Assembly (NCBI RefSeq): GCF_026151205.1 | Contig: NC_087073.1 | Coordinates: 14,713,837-14,777,836, forward strand | Source of the DNA: Bolinopsis microptera | Taxonomy: Eukaryota > Ctenophora > Tentaculata > Lobata > Bolinopsidae | Direction of reading: 5' to 3' | Length of the DNA: 64,000 nucleotides | Shown here: positions 21,906 to 36,900 of the stretch, piece after piece | Position numbering within the stretch: position 1 is the first letter of the stretch | Layout: each line of letters begins with the position of its first letter | Notes under the pieces: model-generated | Seen by the model: the letters and a program-made list of their open reading frames with translations, nothing else | The model's database searches: none | What the model was told of the DNA's origin: nothing | Made by a program: the position numbers and the translations under genes

Positions 21906-24900
21906 TCAGTCCACAAAAGTAGCTTTTTCGAGAGCTTCATACCACTTCTCTTTCTCTGATTCTGATTGAAACTTTAGGAACATTGGGTCTAAACCTTGGT
22001 GTCCAACCTGGAAATAAACATAAGTGTAATAGGTACTAAGCAGTTACATCACTGCTTATAATGTGATAACATTATTTTCACAACTTTGAGTTGTGAAAAT
22101 AGTTTTATCCAACGAGTTTGACGAGTTGGATAAAACGAGTTATATCCCGAGGTTTGACCGAGGGATATAACTCATGTTATCATATTATAAGCAGTGATGT
22201 AAATGCATTCTCTGATGATCTACGAAATGATGCTAGCGAATGCAGCATTTACATCAGAAATTAACGACCGATAATATTACTACATATAACATTCCAGAGT
22301 CAAACTTTGTAGAGGACACGTCCCTATCTCTTAAAATTGTTACAGGTCGCTGAGATGTTGCTAATTATTTTAAATTGGTCAAATAAGCTCAGTGAAGCTC
22401 ACACTCACACAAAACTTGCCACAAATGGTTGACTACTTGTTATTGACATTCTGTAAAATTTTGAAGCAAAAATATTTATCAGAACATAAGTTATACCACT
22501 TTCTGTTTTTAAAATAATTAGCAACATCTCAGCGACTAAGGATGGACCAGGGAGATAACAATAGTTATCTCCCTCCCAGTTATTTCACCCCTATTTAATG
22601 CATTATATTAGCGTAAACAAGAGTGAGATAACAACTTTTACATTATGGACAGTTACACACTGATCATGAGAGAATAAATGATACATCCTTAACCTAGATA
22701 CAATGTAACGAGTGTATTTATTGGTCTTTAGGCTGAAAACTACAAATAAATAGACTTAATTGAGGGCAATTGAAACAGTAATTAAATTAATCAATCAGAT
22801 AAGGGGAGATATTTACCTTTAAAGTAAGGGTGACATCCTGCACTTTGTCACAATCTTGTGGTTCCGCAATATTCCAGCCTAAAAGCGGCATTTCCTTCTT
22901 AGCCTTCTTGTCCTGCGTTTATATATAATAAGTTAAGGGCGAAAACACAATAATATTTAATATAAGTATATTTTCGTGAAAACTTTCGATCACATGACCG
23001 TTACATACTCATAGTCAGTACGACAGACTGACAAACGAACAAACTTACATAGGTTCCCGCGTAAAGATGAAGAATGACACCTCTTACTACACACCAATAT
23101 TTCTGATAGTGCCCCTCTCCAACTTTAACCTGAATCAAAATATCTGGTTAAGTGTTTTATCTTAATTTTAGATTTTATTAGTTCAAAATTTAACTTGCAA
23201 AACTTGATAATGATTACAGCGGAGAACGAAATAGAAGTTCCCAAGAACACGATGAAATTATCAAGCTCAAATTTCATCAAATAAGAGTTTACAAACCAAG
23301 ATGTGGCCGTTGATGGAGCCGGATTGTATTGTTCCCTTGGTAAGAGTACTGTCGGGTATTTCCTCTGACATGTCTTTAGTACCGGGGAAGAAATTGCTGT
23401 TCGTCAAACCACGCTGAAAATTATGACTTGTTCAGGTTGTATTTCATAGTGTGTACTGGAATTATATGGAAAGTGATATGTTTTCACTTATGGAACCGGT
23501 CACTAAGGTGGAGGACGGTATGGCGGAACTTTTTATAAAGGGTGTACTTTACAATTTTACAGTACGGCGAAATCACATGACACTAAAATCAATATTTTAA
23601 TAGACTGTATCGAATGTGATTAACACTGATCGGCCATTCTACTAGAACTTTCCTTAGGACATAAAATCCTTTACATTATTAAACTATCGGCTCCTACGCA
23701 TCACGATAAGGCAGTAAGGGGGGGGGGGGGGGGGGTAAGACAGTAGACTAGATTACATTAAGGTAACTCATACATTTTAAATGTAAACATTGGCCTCATC
23801 AAAGCACGTATCTTTACATCAGGGAGCGACTTCTGTACATTATACGTGTTTAACTTCCATCACTTGAATTGTATGACATTGAAGAATTGTGATAAGTAAT
23901 TCGTTTATTTTCTCTTTTTGGAAATTCTACGTTTCTAATCGACTAGAATTATCGGGATACAAATCAAACAATTTGGACAGTACAGTAGTGTTATGTGATT
24001 GTGCTAAATGTGCCTGTCCACCTTTTTGGAAAGTTCCGCCGTGCTGTGCACCACTTTAATACTTAATCTCACTGTTGGTTGTGACAAGTTGACACACTAT
24101 AATACTCACAGTTTTCCTGGTTTTATCGTCCAGACCGTCTCTAGCGGACAGGATAGTGTTACAAGAGTCACAAACACGTCCGTTCTTGTTGTCAAATGCT
24201 AGCCACTGTTTGTTTGAAGAGCACATACTGCAGTAAACCTGGAAAATAGTGAGTTTTCGTGACCGGTTGTTTCACTAATTCTTAGTTACAATTCTTAGTT
24301 ACTGTTTAGTCATTCTTAGTTCATAGATCTCGTGAGGACGAGTGAGAGTGATAGTGCTCCATACAAAACATTAAAACATTCTAAGCAACAATTTTGAGAT
24401 CAGTTGGAGATGTAGAGATAAAAAACTGCCGTATTCCAATTTATTTAATGCATTATAATTATACTCATCAAATTTAGTGTAACCAGATCAGAGGTATTAG
24501 TAACCATCAAATTGTACGAAACATATGCTATACATTGTACACATCAACATGAGACGACGGCATGATCTACGTATTGAGTTTGAACCTTCATTACACACAA
24601 CGTTCCAATTTACTGTCGTTATATGTTTTTGTGTTTAGTTTGATCATCATGTTTTGTTTTCTCAAATTCTTGTAGAGTATTCACAGTTCTTGATGTCTCA
24701 ACCCTGTATTTGATTGAAGAAACTACGCCCTACAAATGACCATATTTGGAAATTCTCACAGCCTAGCACCATGGATCTACAAATTACAGCTAAGCTTGCT
24801 GATTGTAACTGGAATTATGGTATTTCTAAATCTAGACAAATTAACAGTGATCACTGGAGGTTCTCTTGAATACTCAAACTCTGAAGCTCCTGACGAGCGC

Positions 24901-27900
24901 TTCAAGATTATCGAGTACGAAAAACTTCTTGAAGAAGTTGATCAGAAGAAAGAGAAATATTTCATGGTGGTAGCTATCCCTACTATGCCTGGTTACTCCG
25001 CCAAACGAGCAGCTATCAGGAGTACCTGGGCGAACGCTTCAAGATGGGCCAATCTCAAGGATACAGAGGAACACTTCAAACGAATCAAAATAATGTTCAT
25101 TCTGGGAGACACACAATTTGAGACTGAGTCAGAAGAATTTAAGAAAGAGATGAAAGAGTACAATGATATGTACATTATAAACGGTTTGGCAGAAGGTCGG
25201 ATCGTTCTGAAATACAAGGTTCTCTGGGGCTTAAAACGGAGTTTAACGTTTGACTACGACTACTTTGTCAAAACAGACGATGATATTTTCGTGAACCTGC
25301 CGCTGATGATCATGTCCCTGATGGCATCCTCACGTGACCGCCTGTACACAGGTAGCTGTATGCACGTGTACGGAGGGTGGGGGAACTACCCGCGCTGGTT
25401 GTACTGTTCAGGGGGAGGCTATATCCTGTCACGTGATGTGGTGGAAGAGATTCAGAAACTTCCAGAACGAGTTCACCATGCCCCGTTCAGGCCGGAGGAC
25501 GCGTACACGGGGTGGTTAGTACACTGTCTGGACGAGGTTAATGATTTTAAGGTTAAGGTTTTCACTCAAGGGTTGCTGAAAGTGGGGTCCTACAAATGTG
25601 GACCATTTACCCACACATGGTTCTATCATCATGTAATGTATAGTAATATGGAGAAGTTTTTTCAGAAGATTGATAAGAATATTTATGATTTGTGTCCCTG
25701 ACATCAAGCCCAAATGTTATTAATTAATGCTTTATCGAATATTTTGTAAGCAGGTGCGATATAATCTAGGATCTGCCAGATCGAGAATTTTACCATGAAA
25801 ATTTCAAGATTAATTGAAATTTGAATCAATAAAATAATTGTTGAAATATTTTAAATCGTAAGTTGAAATGATGCTAATTTTTATACGATGCTTGAGTTAG
25901 TACTAACCATAGTCTTTTCCTTGATCAATAAAATTCTAAAACAAATCCAAGATTTTATCAAACTCAGAGTTCGAAGCATATAACAAAAACGGTCGAGCCT
26001 CCAAAAAAAGAGCAAGTGTGTGTAAGAAGGAAATACATCGAAAAATCCTCGATCAATATAATTTCTTTAAAAAAATAAGATCGACAATGAAAGTGAAACT
26101 AATAATTAAATTTAAGGTAAAAATGATGATTAAATTAAAACTGATAGTGAAAGTAAAACTGCAACTGATAGTAAAAGTGTTCAAACCTTGCCACAAGCTC
26201 TACAGTGGTGTCTGCGGACAATGGTGGTGAAGGTTCTCTCACAGCTCATACACATAGACACTCCATTATCGGGAATCCAAACCGGTGCTACAAGTCCTGA
26301 AAAAACCACCTTTATACTTATAGTTAGTTGGTATGGTTTAGGTGTACGTTAACAGCAAAATGTATATACACTTCGTAAATGGATACTCCATTTAAAACTG
26401 CATGAAAATACCGTTCATTCTGGTATAACAGGAGTACAGGACATTAATTCTCACTAACCAAGTCTCTGAGGGGATGCAGTCGTAGTAGCCTGACCTCCTC
26501 CCGCCATTACTCGGCCAAACGCCGCCATCCAACTCCTTTTCTCAGGTTCGTCCCTAAACGAAGAGGGGTTATCTTTTCTGATTTCAGAACTATCACATAT
26601 TCGATATTCTGTATTTATCATATCGCCTGGTTACGTAATAAGCTGAGCACCTTCGCGCGAAGACTAAATTTGTACACCCTTGTACACGGTAGGGTACGGT
26701 GGTTAAAAAACCGAAGTTGCTCAAATCGTTCCATGTCTAAGCTCAAAAGTAGATGCCGGGCTAAAAAACTGCCTTGAAAAAATATTGCGGTGCAACTCCA
26801 TCGGAATATAGGCACACGGGCCACGCCCTTATTTGTTGAGGCCCTCATACATTGCTTATAGGGACTCGTGTAGACAGTCAAACTGGGTAGCATGTGGGGA
26901 CATGACGTAGAATGATATATTAACCATATAATAGGCTCTCAAACAACTTAATTGGGTTCCTTCCTAGTGATTGGTATGCCAAACCCATTGATTGAGCCCC
27001 CATGACGTGTGATTAAGTGAGTTGATCACATGGCATCTGACCCATGAGAGTGATAAATGAGGTTATTGTGAAACAGTTTTGTAATTTGTACCAATTAGTA
27101 CAAACAAGCAACAACATTCTGCATGCAGCCTCAATTATCTATTACCAATTACCATGGGGACCGAAATAAGGCCTGGTATAAATAACCTCCTGGCATATTT
27201 ATACAATTATACATCTTCTATCACGTGCTCGCTGATCAACTGCAACATACAACTACTCGATAATTATGACATCCTCCAAAAGAAAAGTCAGTAGACGAGA
27301 AGTTCCCTACCTTGAAACTCTACTGGAAAAGTTTCCCTTCACCAGACTTCCTACAAAGCTGACAGTTATGAGGAGACTCGTGTTTATCACCGAGACGGCC
27401 GCAGGAAGTTCAGTCTCCAACGCTGAAGCTACGAATAAAACAAGGAACGAGCTAAAAGAAGTCTGGACATACGCTGGCTATGAAGACATCCTCAAAGACA
27501 ATTCAGGAATTGATAAGAGTATCAAGGTAAGTCTCAGTTGGTTTAATATTGTTCTAGTTTTTATAATGCTAAATGTTAAGCCTTTATTCGTGAACCTTAA
27601 ATGATGGTTAATTTGTCACAAATCAATTTAGAAAATAAATGTACTTGATAACTTCAGGAGCTGCTGAAAGAACACAATAACCTGCGGAAAATACCCAAGG
27701 AGAGGCGGACAACAGATAAATTCAGAGCTAAAGTGTTGGCTTACGTTACTGGTCTTCAGCAGTTACACGACATCACAAAGAAATCCCTCCACTCGTCAAA
27801 TCTGATAACTGCAGAGGATAGGGACTTCCTATTTAACCATTGGGATAAGACCATATCTTCAACAAAAGACATGGGAGCGCTCAGAAGTGTGGAACGAAGG

Positions 27901-30900
27901 ATGAACAAGGAGAAGAGTTACCAGGCGTTTGCTGAGAGACAACAAACTTCGACGCCAACGTCTAGTTTACTAGACTTGTCAATTTCTTCAGAAGAAGAGC
28001 TCAACTCCTCAGAAGAGTCCTACAAACCGGTCATGAAAAAAGAAGCAACGGATACTGGATAGGGACAACAGTGCAACTTGATGCTGATATCCTCACCAAA
28101 ACGGGGTTAGCTGCTGACCGGCTGAACATATTAAAGTGAGCACTGCGTTTGACTCCACTTTCAAGTTTCGGTCCATACTTTTCGTATGTTGCTTAGCAGT
28201 AAGACATAACTCATACTACACTAAAAATATTTAAATCCTAACATAGAGGAATTCTTTACTTATTGTAAACACTTTACTTATTGTAAACACTTCGTTTACT
28301 TCATTCTAAAACTTTTATCATAATTCTCGAAAGGTTCTTATTGTATAACAGATAAGTGTTAGAGAAAAGGGGGTTGCTAGTTCAAAGGTCTGCTTCATAG
28401 AAACGAGCGGTGATAATCGTTATCAGTAACCAAACTAAAATGTGTACTTGTCAGAGCTTCACGGATAAATTTGAAATATAATACCCTCATCTAGCGACAT
28501 AATGAACTTACCTTGTGAACATGGATACAGAATCGAAATATTGTTATTTTCGCTGTTTTATGATGTGTATTCCCGTTTTTTCTCCGCTAAGATGACGGTT
28601 CATTGTATTATTACGTCACGGCGCAATGTTTTTAAATGTTTTCTCTCCTTCGCCCAAAAGCAGTTATAATACTGTCAAATGCAGTAAAATTGCACAAATT
28701 TCGATTTTACAAAACCGCATGTTGTTGTAATTTGAGTAATTTATCTTTAAATCTGAAATTAAAGCACGTTTCAGCAGGTTACAAAAGAACAAGATGGCTT
28801 CGCTAATCCGTAATATTCAAGTACCCATGAACTTTGGGTTGGAATATCTTGGCTCACCCTCCCATGGCAACCTGAAGTTTATTCTGAAGGATGAGTTCCT
28901 TCTTGCCAACTCAGCAATTATGTCCTTAAATAGTCCTGTCATAAAGAAAATTACGATAGAACTTTTTCAAACTGAAATTCTAGTTGAAGAATTCTCGAAA
29001 ACTGCGATTGAGTGTTTCCTGGAAGCCTCCTATTCTGGTGCTTTAACAAATATTTCAAAATTCAATTTCCAAGATCTTAACAAGATGGTTCACGTCTTTG
29101 AAGTGAAGTGGTTGATTGAACGGTGCTTTGAATATTTCCAGGGATTGACGGATTCCGTGAAAGAGGATAACTTTGACGAGCAGTTATTCTTATTTGATCA
29201 GGCCATGTTCGTTCTGGAAAAATTGAAAAAGAGACAATTTATAGATGTGGTAATCAAGAAATTTACATCTTTGGCAACTTGCACACAGTATTTTGCAACC
29301 AATTACCTCAGTGACATTTCATCTTGTTCTACAAAGAATCTTGATGTGATTATGGAACTTACTGCTATTGCTGATCAGGAACATATTATCGTGGAAGCTC
29401 TTGTCAACAACTTGGAAAAGAATGAATGCACTCTTGGTCAGAGCAGCAGATACATGATCGAGAAGTTGAACTATAAAGTCTGTTCTTCTGTTCACGAGCC
29501 TGTCTATCAACGAATGTTTAAAAAGTTTGAGGAACTAGAAGATCCATCAACTGAGGACTTCAGGCTCATTATGAGGGCAATGCAACATTACAATAAAGCA
29601 CTGAAGGAGATGAAAGATTCCATCTCATTCGCAGTTTTACCAAACTTGTTTCATGGTTTCCAGCAGCTCAATGACATAAATGATTTCGAAGAACTGACAA
29701 CCTTTTTGACAGAGTCACCACTGGTGAAAAACAGTTATATTTTCTTAGATGCTATTTATATCTGGCTTTTTGAGAAGGCAGTCCAAATGAATATTCCTTT
29801 CGTGTCCATCAGTGACGACTTTGTTGAAAAATTCGCTGACATTATGCAGAGCAAAGGATGGAAACCTGTGGAACTAGAATACATAGAAAATAAAATGGGG
29901 CCATACTTTGGTGGCCTTACTGACAAAATACACCACAACACAAGTTTGGTAACAGATAACCGCGTTGGCCTTAAAGTTAATTGTATACCATCAACCCGTG
30001 AATACACGCCAGAAGAACTTTTTGCACGAAATCACGACATAAAGTTTAAATTCAAACAGGAATCCATAACCAATTGCTCCAAAGAAGGGGATTGTGGTTT
30101 TATACTTAGAATAACTGCAGCAACGGAAAAGCTAGATGATTCGTTTAATATACGACTGGTAGTAGACCAAAACCTTTACCCTGACGATGTGCATTTTCAC
30201 AAAGAATCATTGATGTTAGCTGAAAACATACACTTTACTTTTGATGTGACGTTTGAGGGCGTAACCAACAGCGCACGTCCGATAACCTGGCATGGTAGAC
30301 CATGTCGAGATGGAACACAGCAGTTCTGGTGTTGGGGTGCAGAACGTTTCTACAAAAAGGATGAAGGAACCATGCCTCCGACATATCCCTTGAAATGGGC
30401 CAGCTTTCACGGTTCAAACAAAAAGATAAGACCTGTCGTCTATAAGTTGGGATGATAAGATTTCCTTCAGAATTTCAATTTTATCAATTACGTGATTTTT
30501 TGAATGAAGACTCGTTGTGTAAATTAACTAGAAATAGTTTTGTGCGTGGTTAACATTAAAAGATACTGCTTATTTGTTAATTTCCTTGACAAACTATCAC
30601 TAAGACATTTTTGAGAGTTAATTTTTTGAAACTGATTGTCTCATATTATAAGGGAATAATTTTCAAAAATGTTACTTCAGGAAAACAATTCTGAAACATA
30701 ATACGTAACTACAAAAAATAAAATTCCCAAAATTGTAAGTAAGGGTCAGTTGAGGGTCGCTCGTCGGATACACGTTGTATGTGTTAGAATCAACAGTATG
30801 TACCTCTTTTCTGTGAAAAAGCTATCTGATCTCTCAGATACTGTACTGTACTCGCTGTTCAGTAAGTTTAGGCTTAACAACTGGAGGCAAGTATCTAGCT

Positions 30901-33900
30901 AGGTAAGATCAGTGTTAAAACCTTTAGTGATTCATATTCATAGATAATTTGAATATAGTGCTGGCACGATTCGATAAACAAATTTTTGAACGCTTTTTTC
31001 ACCTTTTTGACGTTTAAAAATGGTAATACTCACATTTTAAAACGTTTCATTCACGTTCTTCACAAATGTGACCAGAAGGTACATTAATTCTACTCAACAT
31101 TGCAGCTTTAAGAGACGCATTAACCATGCTAACAACAACATGATCGTGAGATACTTTGTTAGATATCCACATTTTAAAACGCTTCATCCGGCAATAGTAG
31201 AGAAGAGGATTCAAGGCGGCGTTGAAGACCGTGAACAGAACCTTGGCAATCACCCAACTGTAGAGTCTCATGAAGTCGTTAGTAAAGAAGGGTTCTGGGT
31301 AGGTGTAACCGAAACACAAGGAAATTGCGTATAGGGCGGCTATGATGAAAAAGGGTAGGTTGCAGAGCAGAAATAGTCCTGTGAATAACGAAACTGTCAC
31401 TGCAGCTCTTTTCAAATGCCCCTGATCCTTTGCTCGTCCGTTTTCCAAATGTTTATTGTGGAACATCTTGACTATCATAATGACAAAACTGATGAAAGAA
31501 ATAACAGCTGGAAGTCCAACTTTTGTCGACCACAGAGCCTCTATAACGATGCGCCAGTTAGGATCTCCGGCACTGAGGTAACAGAAACAACTGTCTGAAT
31601 CATAATACAGATCTGAAATACCTGACTCTACAGAATCTAAAACTATCAATCCGATTATATAAACGTTCATAGCCATGATGCAAGTCCGTCTACTGATCAA
31701 ATAAAACGGCCTCACGATAGCTAACGTCCTCGACACGCTCATCAGCGTCACCAGGAACATGGAAAACTGCTGGAGAAAAGAGAAGATAAACTTCCAAGCA
31801 GCACAGAGAGCCACGAAGTTAAATAGTTGGGGGTACCGTCCAGTTACCAGCACTAGTATTACTGGGATGTGAGCTAAACAGGTAGTTGTATCCACCGCAC
31901 ATATACCGATATAGAGGCTGGTTGCAAGATCTCTCTTCTTCTTGGAGAGGAAATATTTGAGAGCGACGATGTTGGCTGGAACCCCGAATAGGGTGCAGGT
32001 TATCATTAGGGCAGCTATGAGGTAGTCCCATACGGGGGTGTAGTCTTTTCCAAGATCTGTTATGGAGATGTGAGGTCGGTAGGTTGTGTTGTCTGCTTCC
32101 GACATTTGTTTAGAGCTAAAATTACTATGGCTGTTATAAACACCAAACTTATCTCCAATTTTGTTAGTACGGATTATTACGGATTATTAATAATAAAGGA
32201 GCACGTAATAGGGAGCCTGTAAAATGCGCAAATTAACAGGTACAACTTTTAATTTTAGGACAGCAAATTGGGTTAACATACAAATACAAACGTTAATTAA
32301 GCATGATTAAATTCATGGTTGCAATAGGCAATGGGAATAAAGGGGGCTTCAGTGTGTAATTATTGATAAATTAGAGATTAATAATAATTTATGCAACTGC
32401 ATACGTCAAATGCTAAAATGTATGTACATATAATATTATATGTAATGGTAAAATATAACTGTTTGAAAGATTAAAACTAAAAACAAATAAAAAAGCAAGA
32501 GTAACCTAACAAAACCAATTCAATTGGGCCAATTTGCTCACGTACACAAAATGTATCAAGCTGGCCTATGTCCTACTTAGGCATTAGGTCTTGAAATTAG
32601 AAAGTGGGCGCCAAATAAGTTCTATTCTGAATTACAAACAATAGGGGATACAGTACAAGTTACAACACAACTACATTACATTACCCCCCAGTTCCATAGC
32701 GGATATTATGCCAAATTATTAGACGGAGGTCCATTTCTACGGTGATTATTCTCCGGCTCCGTCTACTGTATTAGACGGAGATGAAGCTCTCCGGGAATTT
32801 CTCGGAGATTGTAGCAGTTTGTGGCAGTTTCTTTGCACTTTGCTCCATCTGTGAGAATCAACAAAATTACCGTAGATTGTCTCCGGATAAGGTTATGGAA
32901 CTGCAAACCGGAGAAATATCCGAAGAAATATTAGTTGACGATCTCCGTCTAATAATTTGGCATAATATCCGCTATGGAACTGGGGGGTTACATTTACAAC
33001 TTCTACGTTATTAAAATTACGCAGGAACAAAACAGCACATTAGGGTAGCACAAACGTATTACGATTGACACATTATATTTAATCAAAAGATTTTTTAAAA
33101 GTCTGAACTCAGTTTGCATTACGGAATGAAAGAGGGTATTTCTGCAGTTTTATGACAAAAGTGCTTAAGGCCACTTCAATATTGGAGGTTTTTAAAACTA
33201 TTTCGTCACATTTGACAGGGGGGGGGGGCAATGGCATAAAATGGCATAAAATGGCATAAAATGGCATAAAATGGCATAAAATGGCATAAAATGGAGACTT
33301 TTTCTATGGAGAAACTGGAAAAACCCATGAGTAATTCTCCATTTTCTCCATTTTATGCCATGAATTTTGTCTTCGAAATTTAATCTTTAACACCATTTAA
33401 CACCTAAATTGGACATCCTAACATGTTTATTTACGCTTACTAGGGGCGTAACAAGCTTATGAAAGCTCATAGTAGGCTACTAGATGCTTATACTAGGTTA
33501 GTAGAGGCACACTTCAGGCAAACTCATAATTACTCAAGCCTAGTGTAAAGTTATTTCTACAGGCTACAGCAGGAGTGAGTAATAGGCACTGAGAAGTGAG
33601 ACCTACATCCTCGAAAGTCGAAACAAGCTCGCACTGCAAAGGGGAGGCCTGCCTTCCGAGATCGCATTACCAGGGGGAAGCCTCGAGTCCAAATTTGTGT
33701 ATCGAGGGGTAGGTGCAGACTTCGATAAACCGAAAAACCAAAAAAATATTTTCGGCTAATAATGAAGAGGGTAGCATGAAACGTGGAGAAAGGTGGTTTT
33801 TAGAAAAACCTTGAAATTTTCGGCCCGAGTCATTCTCGATACGTACCTCTCGTATCGAGAGCTCCCGATTCCGAGCTCGTGTTGCAAAGGGGAGGCCTGC

Positions 33901-36900
33901 CTTCCGAGATCGCATGACCAGGGGGAAGCCTCGAGTCCAAAATTGTGTACCGAGGGGTAATTTTTTAAGTCAACATTTTTCAATGTTATATTTTCTAAAT
34001 TTTTCAGGTTTTCAATGGCATAAAATGGCATAAAATGTCATAAAATGGCATAAAATGGCATAAAATGGAGACTATTTCTATGGAGAAAATGAAAAAACCT
34101 ATGAGTAATTCTCCATTTTCTCCATTTATGCCATTGGCCCCCCCCCCATTTGACATTTCTGTCCAATTTTTGCATTGTAGGCCGTAGGGGTTCCTAAAAG
34201 GAGGTTAGATATCTCCGATACAACATATCCAGAGACATCTAAATTATTTCGGGAATTGAATTATACCCTTCAAAGCTTAAACGTCTGATATTTAGATTAT
34301 ATCTGGAATTTAGCTAGTAGACTGGTTACATATATATACTTATGGATATGGTACGTACCACTTACACCTGCTTCTCCTTGAATGGGAACCAGACACGAGG
34401 GCGGAGGACACAAGAGCGGAAGACACGAGGGCCTAGGACACAAGGGCGGCACTGTCCTGAAAGAGTGGACACGAGGGCGAAACCAAACACCGTCCCAAAT
34501 AATAAACTTGTAACTGGTAACATCATAGAATTGGATTTTAACTTTTGTTTATATGCGTCAACCTACTTTAATAACTTACAACACACGTACCGTCGGCACA
34601 CACGTCGCACGTACAGGGATGTCCCCACATACAGTTGTGTAAATATAATATGAGATATCATCGCAACAAGAAATCATGCACTAGTCTAACCAAACACATT
34701 AAAAACCCGCGTAATCCTATGTTTTGCTAGTAAAGTCTTATCAGATGTAATTAATTAGAAGACTAAGAGCCCGAAGAGCTTCTAACAGAAGTTTGCAGTA
34801 CCACTAAAACTCCAACAGCAAACATGTGTTCGACCAACCAGGAGGTTTCTGATGGGGTTCACCGACATGGAAAATTATTGAAATAGAGCGCAAAGTTTAA
34901 AAAGGTCTTCATCTGTCCAGATCGGTCTCTCGAGGAGCAAGCTGAAAGAAGGATAGGTACTGATCAGCGCTTTGAGGAAGAAGATAGCATAAGAGCTTCA
35001 AAGACATCATTACTTGATTAATGAAAAGATTCAATGCAGAGAGAATAGTTCTCTGAAAAGCCTAAAATACTTTCTTCGTCTCAATACCTCACTTAGGGAC
35101 CCCCGCATAAAACTCAGAAATTACATAGCAGTGACGAGTTTTATGAACCAGCCAAGTACCGACGCTTTATGTACAAAGTAGCTGTTAGGCTTTCATAAAA
35201 TTCGATAATTGCTGTCTTGTGTAACTGTGTCTTGTGTAACTGAAAGAAGTAAGAACGACTTAACGTTACCTATACTACCAGTGAAATGTGAGTTCACATA
35301 AAAACGGAGGAAATTTACGGCAAGTTATGCGAATCCACAATCAAATTTTGCCTACGAGTCCATCGCATTTTTGATGTACAAATTTGATGGATCATTGTTG
35401 TGGGAATTGGGAAAATTCTCATTTCCAAAAATGTGAGCGAATATAAATCCTGGCTCTGTCGATGATAATTCTAACGATGGATCAGCCTTAAACTGTGTTA
35501 CTGTCGGTCACAAAAATCTTAGAATTTTGATTGAGAAATACTTGATAGACACTTTGGTTCATAGCCATAACATTTTGAACTTAATTCACTGCCACACCGC
35601 GCCGATTGTAAGCAGTCACCTTGATCTGACTGATCCAGATTCTACTGCACCAGATCTGACGGATCTGGTCGTATTGTCTCGGCGCTCGCATCAAAGTAAG
35701 ACAATCTTTATGAATTTTGCTTCAGTATAAACAATTCTGATACAGAATACACAACATCAAATTCCCCAATTTGCCAGCAAAATGGTAGTCGTGCTTCGAT
35801 TCTCAAACTTAAATGAGAATCGTGACCATCTCAAAATCAAAACAGCGCTAAATCGCACGTTTAACCTTATGCTCCATAATATGCATGTACGGCGCGTATC
35901 TACCTGCCAATAAAAATTGATCCAAACATATCAAAAATACTTCTTAACGTACAATTTTCCAGTTAAGTGGAATTATTTTGATATGAGCCAATTAAAAGCT
36001 AAAAACAAAGAAGCTAAAACAAAGATTTTAATCAAGGTATGTCAGGAGAAATAGTTCTACCGAACATGACAGTTTTAAGAGAAGAAATTATTATGTCCCC
36101 CGATGTCTTGCTACTGGTAACATTGTCTGATACTTTGTTAGATATCCACAGTTTAAAACGCTTCATCCGGCAATAGTAGAGAAGAGGATTCAAAGCGGCG
36201 TTGAAGACCGTGAACAGAACCTTGGCAATCACCCAACTGTAGAGTCTCATGAAGTCGTTAGTAAAGAAGGGTTCTGGGTAGGTGTAACCGAAACACAAGG
36301 AAATTGCGTATAGGGCGGTTATGATGAAAAAGGGTAGGTTGCAGAGCAGAAATAGTCCTGTGAATAACGAAACTGTCACTGCAGCTCTTTTCAAATGCCC
36401 CTCCTTCGCTCGTCCGTTTTCCAAATGTTTATTGTGGAACATCTTGACTGTCATAATGACAAAACTGATGAAAGAAATAACAGCTGGAAGTCCAACTTTT
36501 GTCGACCACAGAGCCTCTATAACGATGCCCCAGTTAGGATCTTCAGCACTGAAGTAACAGAAACAACTGTCTGAATCATAATACAGATCTGAAATACCTG
36601 ACTCTACAGAATCTATAAGTATCAATCCAGTTACATAAACGTTCATAGCCATGATGCAAGTCCGTTTACTGATCCTATAAAACGGCATCACAATAGCTAA
36701 CGTCCTCGACACGCTCATCAGCGTCACCAGGAACATGGAAAACTGCTGGAGAAAAGAGAAGAGCAACTTCCAGGCAGCACAGAGAGCCACGACATTAAAT
36801 AATTGGGGGTACCTTCCTGTCACCAGCACTAGTATTACTGGGATGTGAGCTAAACAGGTAGCTGTATCCACCACACATATACCGATATAGAGACTGGTTG

